Positions 56,688 to 64,000 of a stretch of 64,000 bases of DNA are shown here, piece after piece. The notes beneath the pieces were generated by a model. That model was given only the letters and a program-made list of their open reading frames with translations, was not told where the DNA came from and ran no database searches. The translations under genes were made by a program, and so were the position numbers. The stretch comes from Bacteroidota bacterium (GTDB lineage: Bacteria > Bacteroidota > Bacteroidia > Bacteroidales > CAIWKO01). Each line of letters begins with the position of its first letter. Positions within the stretch are counted from its first letter, which is position 1. The stretch covers positions 26,468 through 90,467 of the forward strand of contig JBAXND010000015.1 in NCBI GenBank assembly GCA_037133915.1, given 5' to 3'.

Positions 56688-57720
56688 ACTAAAATCCACC
56701 TTTCTGAATATGGTGCTGTCGCTTACGCTGATATCGGCAGTACTGGCGTTCCTGCTCGGCCTTGTATATGTGAAGACCAAAAAGCCCATTGAACAGGCAC
56801 AGCAAAAAAAGATTGAGAATGCCATCAAATCCGTTTTCGGAGATTATGACTCACTGCAGACCATGCGCCTCAAACCCGACGACGGCAAGGATACCGTAGC
56901 CGTATATACGGTGTGGAAAGATTCGGCAGTGGCAGGTACCATGGTCGAAACCTATACCACCCGCGGATACGGAGGCAAGGTGAGTTTACTTACCGCATTC
57001 AACGCCGGCGACAGCATTACGGCCATCATTGTTATCGACAACAAAGAAACACCCGGACTGGGCAGCCGCATCGTTGAAAAAACCTTCCTCGAACAGTTCA
57101 TGAATATCAGTTTCGACAGCCTTCCGGGAAATAAATTCAGCGTGAAAAAAGATGGCGGCAGCATTGACGCACTTACCGGAGCAACGATAAGCTCACGCGC
57201 GCTGTGCGATGCCCTGAACCGCGCCAAGAGCATCAAAGACGGTAGCAGCGGACCTCAGGTTTTTCCGGAAACAAAAGACAGTTGCTGCATAAAAGATATA
57301 AATATCCTGAAAGAAGCGATGCCGGAGTTTGATAATAATCCGCTTGAGGGGCCCATCAGCAGTAATGGTCTGCAGATATTTGTCGGGATGAAAGGCCCGG
57401 TTCCCTGCGGATATGCGGTAAAAACATTTTCCGAAGGTTATAACGGAAACATCTGGCTGCTGGTTGGGTTCAAGGCCGATGGCAGTATTTATAAAATAAA
57501 TGTACTGAAGCACACAGAAACCAACGGGCGTGGCTCGAGAATATCGGAAGACGACTTCCTGGAACAATTCTACGGATTGAATCCGGACAAAAACAACATC
57601 AAGGTCTCTGACGAAGGCGGAGAAATTGATGCCATCACGGCTTCTACCATCAGCTCGGCAGCCTTCTGCAAAGCTATAGACAATGCCTGGAAAGCGCTAA
57701 AGAAAGGAGGGCTGAAATGA
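56680..57720 (+). CDS. rnfG: Double-domain RnfG with two FMN-binding repeats
   Basis: A 346-residue protein; RnfG is usually about 200. One N-terminal helix (residues 9-32). First FMN-binding domain (about 75-180): YTTRGYGGKV, TPGLGSR, and the FMN motif TGATISS (T166-S172, FMN-Thr T169). Second domain (about 240-340): FSEGYNGNI, TETNGRGSR, and TASTISS (T320-S326, T323), where G and A of the consensus are A and S. RnfG carries covalent FMN in the periplasm. The second site is probably altered; an ancestral tandem duplication is the simplest cause. It overlaps rnfD by 8 bp and rnfE by 4 bp. Confidence 0.9.
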   Translation: MAKLKSTFLNMVLSLTLISAVLAFLLGLVYVKTKKPIEQAQQKKIENAIKSVFGDYDSLQTMRLKPDDGKDTVAVYTVWKDSAVAGTMVETYTTRGYGGKVSLLTAFNAGDSITAIIVIDNKETPGLGSRIVEKTFLEQFMNISFDSLPGNKFSVKKDGGSIDALTGATISSRALCDALNRAKSIKDGSSGPQVFPETKDSCCIKDINILKEAMPEFDNNPLEGPISSNGLQIFVGMKGPVPCGYAVKTFSEGYNGNIWLLVGFKADGSIYKINVLKHTETNGRGSRISEDDFLEQFYGLNPDKNNIKVSDEGGEIDAITASTISSAAFCKAIDNAWKALKKGGLK

Positions 57721-58319
57721 CAAAATTCAAATTCTTCACCAACGGAATACTCAAAGAGAACCCTGCACTGGTGCTGGTACTGGGCGCCTGTCCTACCCTT
57801 GCCGTCACCACCACTGCCATGAACGGTCTGGCTATGGGTGCAGCCACCGCCTTTGTATTGCTGTGTTCAAACTTCCTGATTTCATTGCTCAAGAATCTTA
57901 TTCCCGATAAGGTACGCATTCCTGCATTTATATTAATCATCGCCACTTTTGTTACTATCACCGACCTGATTATGCAGGCTTACACACCCGACCTTCATAA
58001 GGCACTGGGCGTATTCATTCCGCTGATTGTGGTGAACTGCATCATTCTCGGTCGTGCCGAAGGTTTTGCCAAAAGCCACAGCGTATTTTCATCGGTACTG
58101 GATGCGATAGGCATGGGTATTGGATTCACCATCGCACTGCTCATCATGGGTTGCCTGCGTGAAGTGCTTGGCAGCGGTTCCCTGTTCGGACACAGCTTTG
58201 TTGCCGACGGCACCCGCACAGCTCTCATCTTCATTCTTCCTCCGGGAGCCTTTATCACGTATGGTTATCTGATAGCGCTGTTTAATAAAGTCAGACTTAA
58301 GACTATAGACAAAAGATAA
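57717..58319 (+). CDS. rnfE: Rnf subunit RnfE
   Basis: A 200-residue protein with six helices. Typical marks: FFTNGILKENPALVLVLGAC, AMNGLAMGAATAFV, FIPLIVVNCIILGRAEGFA and GMGIGFTIALLIMGCLREVLG. RnfE pairs with RnfA. In most operons rnfA follows rnfE; here a repeat-rich spacer follows. Confidence 0.94.
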   Translation: MTKFKFFTNGILKENPALVLVLGACPTLAVTTTAMNGLAMGAATAFVLLCSNFLISLLKNLIPDKVRIPAFILIIATFVTITDLIMQAYTPDLHKALGVFIPLIVVNCIILGRAEGFAKSHSVFSSVLDAIGMGIGFTIALLIMGCLREVLGSGSLFGHSFVADGTRTALIFILPPGAFITYGYLIALFNKVRLKTIDKR

Positions 58320-58375
58320 AAGACAGGAGTCAAGAGTCGAAAGTTTATAAAGTTCATAAAGTTGAAAGACAAAAT

Positions 58376-58410
58376 GCCTCGGTCGTTGAGCTTGTCGAAA
58401 CTCAAGAGGC
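58376..58410. repeat. REP-like palindrome with GTTGAGCTTGTCGAAAC core
   Basis: GCCTC, then GTTGAG / CTCAA, then GAGGC: nested arms around CTTGTCGAAA. The core GTTGAGCTTGTCGAAAC is a widespread intergenic sequence. Confidence 0.6.
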
Positions 58411-58500
58411 AGATTAAGAGTCAAGAGTTGAAAAACAGAAGTCACCATTCTTCGGGAGGATTCAGGGATAAGGGCAATTATTAATTTTTAATTAGGAAAA

Positions 58501-58609
58501 ATACCTGTGAACATATCCCGAGATACCAGTGAACATATCCGGAGATACAAATTAGTATATCGGAAATACCAATGAGGATACTTTGATATACAAATTGGAT
58601 ATTCTGATC
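58501..58609. repeat. Five degenerate 22-bp direct repeats
   Basis: Units start with ATAC at 58501, 58523, 58545, 58566 and 58588. The first two differ at 2 of 22 bases (ATACCTGTGAACATATCCCG and ATACCAGTGAACATATCCGG cores); later units are more diverged. It is not a CRISPR: there are no spacers. Confidence 0.6.
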
Positions 58610-58669
58610 AATATAAAACCTTAAAATTGGCGATTGAATAATAGGTAATAGGTAATAAGTAATAGGTAA

Positions 58670-58738
58670 AAAGCTTTTAGCTTTCACCCTTTAGCCGTAG
58701 CCTTTATTTTTCGACTCACGACTCTCGACTTACGACTA
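58670..58738 (-). repeat. Reverse-orientation copy of the GAGTC/ATAAAGG element
   Basis: The reverse complement contains GAGTCGTGAGTCGAAAAATA then AAGGCTACGGCTAAAGGGTG and AAAGCTAAAAGC, matching the element at 63.74-63.79 kb with minor differences. Confidence 0.75.
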
Positions 58739-58739
58739 A

Positions 58740-60440
58740 TTAAAAAGCATACGTCACGCCGCCAAGCAGGTTGAATCCCTGCGTGGGATAGTTGTTCCAC
58801 TCCTGGTATTTGGTGGTAAGCAGATTATTTAAATTGAGAAATGCAGACAATATTTTGGTGTAGCGGTATTCTATTCCCAGGCTTACATCGGCATAACCGT
58901 TGAGTTTTTTGGGAACCACCGATACCGCTGTGTAGTTCTTTGCCCATACATCCGAACGTCCTGTAATATCGGCATTGATAATAAATTTATCGCCAATATT
59001 ATACATGAAGGTCAGATAAGCATCAAAAACAGGTTTATGCCAGGGCTTCAGCTCTTTGTCCATGGTATAATTATAGAAATTCCCACCCAGAAGCAGTTTG
59101 TATTTATCGTCTTTCTGGTAAGCAAATTCACCGCGGATGTTGATGAGTGAAACATCGTCGGTAATTACGGTGAACATATTTTTATAGATGTTGTTCGTAT
59201 CGTTTATGAAGAAGGGCATGTCCTTCACGCGGCTGTAAGACGCCACGGCGTTGAAGTTCATGGTACGGCTGATGCTGCTCTTGATACCGCCGAACACATC
59301 AAATTTATTATTCGAAAAGCCAACGGGTACTGTTGAGATAACAAAGGGATTTTCGGTGCTGAGCGAACGGAAACTGTTCTTCTGCATATCGCCTTTGATA
59401 CCGGCAAATACCACCAGGATATTCTTCACAACGTTGAACTGCGCATCCACAATGGGATACAGATGCATCTTAGAGGTTGAAGCCGCTTCCACAGATAAAT
59501 TCAAACCGGCATGCAGCATAACGCCTTTGAAGGTTGTGCGTATGTATGGCTGCAGCATAATGAGACCGCTGTTACCGTTGGTAAGAGAATCCTGATTAAA
59601 ATAATAGTCAATGTCGGCATCAACGCCCAGAACCTGCGATTTGGTAATCTTGAACAATCCGAGTTCCTTATTCACATTGCCTTTTATCCTGAAATTATTT
59701 TCCGATGCACCATAGCGGTCGTTATAATAATAATAATTCATGCCGATGTCGTGGTTGAACTTCACCGAATCGGGCGGGTAAAGGCTTGTCAGTCTGAAAT
59801 TGGCAATAACTGCCTGATAGCGCTGTTTGATATCGTTCTTGGAAAGTGTGGAAATGAAATCAGCGGGTTTGTAACCATAATAATGTACCACGTTGCGCTG
59901 ATAGCCAATGCCACCCGACAGCGTATGCGATGGCAGAAATTTACGGCCGTAGAAGTCCAGCACATTATCGCTGTAACCCTGATAGCCATAGCCTTTCAAT
60001 TTACCACTTGAGCTCAGGTGTTTGTAATGCGCTCCCATGGAAAACGATTTCGAATAGGTATTGTTGGCAAAGAATTCGCCGTAAGGCGTCGTATACGTAC
60101 CGAAGCCGCCCTTCGCCAGAAAGCGGTATAATTTGGTAAGCGTCGGTTCCCCTACTTTAGCAGGTTTAATCGGGTCGGGCGTAAATGATGTTTTCATCTG
60201 CCGCGGCAGCACGCTGTACGTGACTTTGGGCATGGTCATCACCGTATCTTTGATAACCGGATTTACATTGATTTTAAATGCATCGGAAATAGTAGGCTGA
60301 TAGGGTGCTATCAGATCCATTTTTGCATTATAACCATTGTCCTGAGGGCTTTGGGCTGTAACAGCTGTAACCGCTGCAAGCATGGATGCCACAAAAATAA
60401 CTGCCGGTAAATATTTCATATTCTTCAGATTCTTTCTCAT
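58740..60440 (-). CDS. Outer-membrane beta-barrel protein, TonB-receptor-like
   Basis: A 566-residue protein. Signal (LPAVIFVASMLAAVTAVTAQ), an extended start without a visible plug domain, then beta-barrel strands with aromatic-ended patterns (FSMGAHYKHLSS, NVVHYYGYKP, DVSLGIEYRYTKILSAFLNLNN) and ends in Phe (GGVTYAF). It resembles the barrel part of TonB receptors. It follows the TPR gene at 60453 by 12 bp, so the two are co-transcribed; both likely sit in the envelope. Function unknown. Confidence 0.75.
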   Translation of the reverse strand: MRKNLKNMKYLPAVIFVASMLAAVTAVTAQSPQDNGYNAKMDLIAPYQPTISDAFKINVNPVIKDTVMTMPKVTYSVLPRQMKTSFTPDPIKPAKVGEPTLTKLYRFLAKGGFGTYTTPYGEFFANNTYSKSFSMGAHYKHLSSSGKLKGYGYQGYSDNVLDFYGRKFLPSHTLSGGIGYQRNVVHYYGYKPADFISTLSKNDIKQRYQAVIANFRLTSLYPPDSVKFNHDIGMNYYYYNDRYGASENNFRIKGNVNKELGLFKITKSQVLGVDADIDYYFNQDSLTNGNSGLIMLQPYIRTTFKGVMLHAGLNLSVEAASTSKMHLYPIVDAQFNVVKNILVVFAGIKGDMQKNSFRSLSTENPFVISTVPVGFSNNKFDVFGGIKSSISRTMNFNAVASYSRVKDMPFFINDTNNIYKNMFTVITDDVSLINIRGEFAYQKDDKYKLLLGGNFYNYTMDKELKPWHKPVFDAYLTFMYNIGDKFIINADITGRSDVWAKNYTAVSVVPKKLNGYADVSLGIEYRYTKILSAFLNLNNLLTTKYQEWNNYPTQGFNLLGGVTYAF

Positions 60441-60452
60441 GATTGTTCCCTC

Positions 60453-63400
60453 CTACTTTTGGTCAAAATTTTCGGGTTTAATTTCTTCCTGCTGCTGGCT
60501 TTTAATAAGGTCTTCAGCTTTCTTCTGCTCATCGAGCTTTTCCTTTTCAATAATACTGTTCAGTTTCTCCTGCGCTATTAATATCAGGTCGGCGCCTTCG
60601 TAATTCTCAATGATGCTCTGCAGAGTGCTTTTTGCCTGTTTGTTGTTGCCAACGGCCAGATAGTTATCGGCAAGCAGAATAAAGCTTTTGGCTACCCAGT
60701 AATCGTACGACGGCACCTGATTGATTAAATCAAAGCAGGCTTTTTCCGACTCTGAATACATCCCCAGTTTATACTGTATGGCGGCAAGATTGTATTTTGA
60801 TTCGGCACCCATTTCGCTTTTGGATGTTTTGGCAACAATACCAAATTCGGTTTGTGCCAGCGCGATGCTGTCAATCAATAAAGCCGAACGCGCAATGGTG
60901 ATGTGTGCTTCGGCAATCAGCTCTTCCGAAAGCTTATCACCGGCGAGTAACAAACGGGCACCTGCAATGGCATCGGTATATTTCTGAAGATTGTAGTTGC
61001 AGCGCATCATCCCGGTAAGGGCAATCAGTGTATTGCTTTTATATTCGGCAATATCGTTCAGGCGGGAATACAGTTCGAGTGCTTCCGCATAATTCTTTTG
61101 GGTGTAGCATATCTCCGACGAATTCAGTACCGAGGTTTCGGTGTACTTGCATTTCGGCTTGGCGTTTACGAATTTGTAGTTTGCCAGAGCGTCGGTGATA
61201 TTTCCGCCGCGGTACTGGCAGTCGGCCAGATAAAAATGAGCATCGGTAAGGAAAATACCGTTCTGAAATTTTCCGATATAATTATTGAATCCTTTGATGG
61301 AATTCTCGCAGTCGTTGTTCATATAACGGTTCTCAACAGCAATGTAGGTGATAGAATCCTGGGCTGCATCAGACACATTGGCAAACGGAAGTTCCTTGAC
61401 ATACAGAAAGAATTCTTCCACCTTATCCATGTCAACATACACATTGCGAATGGTAACCAGAGCTTCTTTACTGTCGTTGGTACCCGGAAAATCGGTTACA
61501 ACTTTCTTCAGTTTCTGCAGCGAAAGATCATCTTTGCCTTCATTATAATAAATGAGTCCTTCTTTAAGAAGGGCACGGCTTACATAGCTTGAATTCGGAA
61601 ATTCGCTTATCACCAGGTCGAAATTCAGAATAGCCTGCGCGCTGTTTCCCATGTGCTGATAGGTATTGGCAAGCTCAAAAATGGCATCGTCGTAATAGGC
61701 AGAGCTTTTATAATTGGTGGTAAGCTCGGCAAGTGTGGCGGCTTTTCCTTCGAACCTTCCGAGAGCTCCCTGTGCCAGCGATTTCTGGAATAAGGCGTAA
61801 TCGGTGTCGCGCAATTTCAGGATGAGTGCTTTGTCATAAAAGTCGATGGCGTTGGTAAAATCCTTGCCCATAAAATAGCAGTCGGCTGCACGCAGATAGG
61901 CATCATTCAGCACCTCGTGGTTATCCTTCTTAGTGTCGCTGATATATTTCCGGAAGGAGCCAACGGCATCTTTGTAGTTTTTATTTTTGAACTGGCAATA
62001 GCCGATGTTGTAGTTCGACATGATGAACTCGGGCTGGCTGAATGCTCCGGGCATTTTCTGAAATTCAAGATAATCTTTCAGCGCATTGTCGTAATCTTCC
62101 AGACGGTAATAGGCTTCGCCTCTCCAGTAGGTGCACAAAGCCGAGATGGACTGGTCTGAAGCAACCTTAAGAGATTTATCAAAATGCATGATGGCGGTGT
62201 CGTACTTCGAATTATTAAACAATTCAAGTCCGCAGAAATACGCCACCTTCTGGTAAGCCGCATTCAGCTTGGGGTCACGTTTCTTAATACTTTCCAGCGA
62301 TGCCAGTGCGTCTTTATAATTTTTGGTAGAGATGTACAGATCGGAAAGGTATTCATAGGCTTCGTCGAGGTGGGCCGATTGCGGATATTTGGCAATGTAT
62401 TCCTGAAAGGTAATCACAGCCTGATTGTAAGGATTAAAGGCTGTTTCGTACATCAGCTTCGCATAGTTGAACATGGCATTCTCCTGCATTTCCTTATCAA
62501 AATCAAAGGTGCTGGCCGAATGAAAGCTGTTGAGTGCAAATTGTTTCTGGTCGGTCCGCAGGTAGCAGTCGGCCAGATGATACCATGTTGACTGCGTCAT
62601 CAGATCGGAGCTGTCGGTATTCACTCTGTTAAAATACCCTATGGCTTTTTCATATTTTTTCTCATGATAGGAAGAATAGCCGAGCACATAATAATCGGAG
62701 CGGCTGATGGTGTTTTGTGTCTTCTGAAGAAATATTTCGTAATAATCAAGTGCATCCAGATAACGGTTGGTACGGTAATACGCATCCCCGATCATATGAG
62801 CAATTTCAGGTGCTCTTTTAGTTGAAGCGGAATCGAGCAAAGGCACTGCCACCTTGATTAAATCGTCATATTTTTCCTGCACGTAATATACCTGAGTGAT
62901 GTAGTAAGGAACAATTTTACCGTAGCTTTCATCAGTTAGCAGGCGGTTGAAATGCAGCAGCGCTGTCTGATAGTTCTTTTCGCTGTAGGCAATGTGTCCG
63001 TAATAATAATTGGCAGGTGCCTGATAATCGTTTTCCTGATCCTTGATTGCAAAGAATTCCTTCTTTGCATTTTCAATGTCATTGTTCAGGAAGTAGCAAT
63101 ATCCGCGTTTGAAATGCAGTTCGGCGCTTTCATCGGCAGATAGTGAAGAAGCATCTATCTGATCGTAGCATGCCAGGGCGCGCTCGTAATTCTTATTCCT
63201 GAACTGCAGCTTAGCAAGGGCAAACCACAGGTCGTTCACTTTCGGATTTTCAGGATTGTTGACGATGAAATTCCACGCCAGGTATTCGGCATTTTTATGG
63301 AACAGCTCAATAGCGCAGAGGTCGGCATAATATTCCGAATAGGTTTTGAGTTCCGACGGTCTGGTATTAACAGCATTGGCCACACGCAGAAAAAACTCCT

Positions 63401-63557
63401 GGGCAGAGCCGAATTTCTCTTTGTTTAAGAGTTCACTCGCGGTGCGGTACAAGGCGAGCGGATTATCGTATATCGCCGTCTTCTGGGCTTTTGTAGTAGC
63501 CGGAATGATAAAAAGCGGCAACAATGCCGCGAACAAAATCAACGATCTGTTTCTCAT
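60453..63557 (-). CDS. Long periplasmic TPR protein
   Basis: A 1034-residue protein with signal (SLILFAALLPLFIIPATTKAQ) and TPR-type helical repeats through about residues 40-1000 (for example KNYERALACYDQIDA, KKYEKAIGYFNRV, KDFTNAIDFYDKALI, GNSAQAILNFDLVI). It ends with a Glu/Lys-rich coil. TPR proteins of this sort scaffold envelope assemblies. It is co-transcribed with the barrel protein. A -7-like TAATTTTA (63595-63602, minus) is a weak promoter. Confidence 0.85.
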   Translation of the reverse strand: MRNRSLILFAALLPLFIIPATTKAQKTAIYDNPLALYRTASELLNKEKFGSAQEFFLRVANAVNTRPSELKTYSEYYADLCAIELFHKNAEYLAWNFIVNNPENPKVNDLWFALAKLQFRNKNYERALACYDQIDASSLSADESAELHFKRGYCYFLNNDIENAKKEFFAIKDQENDYQAPANYYYGHIAYSEKNYQTALLHFNRLLTDESYGKIVPYYITQVYYVQEKYDDLIKVAVPLLDSASTKRAPEIAHMIGDAYYRTNRYLDALDYYEIFLQKTQNTISRSDYYVLGYSSYHEKKYEKAIGYFNRVNTDSSDLMTQSTWYHLADCYLRTDQKQFALNSFHSASTFDFDKEMQENAMFNYAKLMYETAFNPYNQAVITFQEYIAKYPQSAHLDEAYEYLSDLYISTKNYKDALASLESIKKRDPKLNAAYQKVAYFCGLELFNNSKYDTAIMHFDKSLKVASDQSISALCTYWRGEAYYRLEDYDNALKDYLEFQKMPGAFSQPEFIMSNYNIGYCQFKNKNYKDAVGSFRKYISDTKKDNHEVLNDAYLRAADCYFMGKDFTNAIDFYDKALILKLRDTDYALFQKSLAQGALGRFEGKAATLAELTTNYKSSAYYDDAIFELANTYQHMGNSAQAILNFDLVISEFPNSSYVSRALLKEGLIYYNEGKDDLSLQKLKKVVTDFPGTNDSKEALVTIRNVYVDMDKVEEFFLYVKELPFANVSDAAQDSITYIAVENRYMNNDCENSIKGFNNYIGKFQNGIFLTDAHFYLADCQYRGGNITDALANYKFVNAKPKCKYTETSVLNSSEICYTQKNYAEALELYSRLNDIAEYKSNTLIALTGMMRCNYNLQKYTDAIAGARLLLAGDKLSEELIAEAHITIARSALLIDSIALAQTEFGIVAKTSKSEMGAESKYNLAAIQYKLGMYSESEKACFDLINQVPSYDYWVAKSFILLADNYLAVGNNKQAKSTLQSIIENYEGADLILIAQEKLNSIIEKEKLDEQKKAEDLIKSQQQEEIKPENFDQK

Positions 63558-63677
63558 ATTTCCCTGATTTGACCGGGTTTTCCCGATTAACGAGTAAAAT
63601 TAGGCATTTAAAGAGGTTTGATTTCCACAGTATAAATCCTAATTATCAACAAACGACCTTTAATAACTTTAATGTAT

Positions 63678-63787
63678 AGTCGGGAGTCAAGAGTCGTGAG
63701 TTGAGGCGAAGCCTAAATCCGTCTCCTGACGGATCGTGAGTCGAAAAATAAAGGTTAAGGCTAAAGGGTGAAAGCTAAAAACTTAAG
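63678..63787 (+). repeat. 110-bp direct repeat, copy 1
   Basis: Starts AGTCGGGAGTCAAGAGTCGT and ends AAAAACTTAAG. It contains the hairpins AGGC-GAA-GCCT and ATCCGTC-TCCT-GACGGAT (63717-63734). It is repeated at 63891-64000 with two differences. Confidence 0.9.
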
Positions 63788-63890
63788 CCCCGTAGGGGCG
63801 ACCTGTTGGTAGAATGAATAAGCGTTTGATTATCGGCGGCGCACGGATAATATTTCTAAAAGTCACGGCAATTGCCTGCGCCGCAAAATA
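63788..63890. other. Spacer between the 110-bp repeats
   Basis: Includes GCCCC-GTA-GGGGC (63787-63799) and the CGGCGGCGCACGG...TGCGCCG element (63834-63888). Confidence 0.5.
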
Positions 63891-64000
63891 AGTCGGGAGT
63901 CAAGAGTCGTGAGTTGAGGCGAAGCCGAAATCCGTCTCCTGACGAATCGTGAGTCGAAAAATAAAGGTTAAGGCTAAAGGGTGAAAGCTAAAAACTTAAG
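63891..64000 (+). repeat. 110-bp direct repeat, copy 2 (reaches window end)
   Basis: 108 of 110 bases match copy 1. The two changes (CCT to CCG and GGA to GAA) each break a base pair in the two hairpins. It may extend past the window. Confidence 0.9.

Noticed and set aside
58501..58609. Possible CRISPR array
   Set aside because: Repeats are contiguous and degenerate, with no spacers and no cas gene in view.

Overview
The window is chromosomal DNA from a member of the Bacteroidota. The evidence is the TAnnTTTG promoter -7 boxes upstream of many genes, the absence of Shine-Dalgarno-like leaders, secreted proteins ending in type A and type B type IX secretion (T9SS) sorting domains, TonB-dependent outer-membrane receptors, and Bacteroidota gene pairs such as rpmG with DUF4295 upstream of ftsY. 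No rRNA, tRNA, CRISPR array, transposase or phage gene was seen.

Layout. 1-13.6 kb is a surface-protein region: a glycine-rich protein cut by the window edge, a paralogue broken by an in-frame TAA, two small secreted hypotheticals, a 1726-residue T9SS protein with three 355-residue modules, a second T9SS protein, and a T9SS-exported purple-acid-phosphatase-like enzyme. 13.6-18.6 kb holds two methyltransferases (RlmI, PrmC) and an 875-residue tandem CbxX-type AAA+ ATPase with a duplicated N-terminal domain. A histone-H1-like Lys/Ala/Val repeat protein and about 780 bp of AT-rich spacer follow. 19.8-24.9 kb is a signalling cluster: a multi-PAS histidine kinase, a lone receiver, and a receiver-PAS-HATPase protein whose H-box histidine is Asn. 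25-35 kb is mostly housekeeping (rimO, ftsY, DUF4295, rpmG, ribH, fmt, HU, trmH, a THX-like ribosomal protein) and ends in a coupled pair best read as murL-murD2, the L-glutamate route to D-Glu in peptidoglycan.

35-50 kb carries yqgE, lipoproteins, a TonB-dependent receptor, a Gate-domain transporter-like protein, a detached rnfA beside two cysteine-rich redox-type genes, an LTA-synthase-like sulfatase, a GT-C-like membrane protein, a secreted zinc protease and gyrB. 50-58.3 kb is the Rnf region: an SDR and an RseC-like gene, then a T9SS protein gene, then rnfB-C-D-G-E with almost no spacing. RnfB lacks its ferredoxin domains and RnfG has two FMN-binding domains. 58.7-63.6 kb is a minus-strand pair, a long TPR protein and an outer-membrane beta-barrel protein.

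The spacers at 36.4, 51.2, 58.3-58.7 and 63.7-64.0 kb share a family of short GACTC/GAGTC repeats and small perfect hairpins, including a 110-bp element present twice at the right edge. The most promising points for new biology are the modified Rnf complex with its detached rnfA/Cys-PAS/heme-like module, the tandem CbxX ATPase, the kinase without a phospho-acceptor histidine, and the repeat family.
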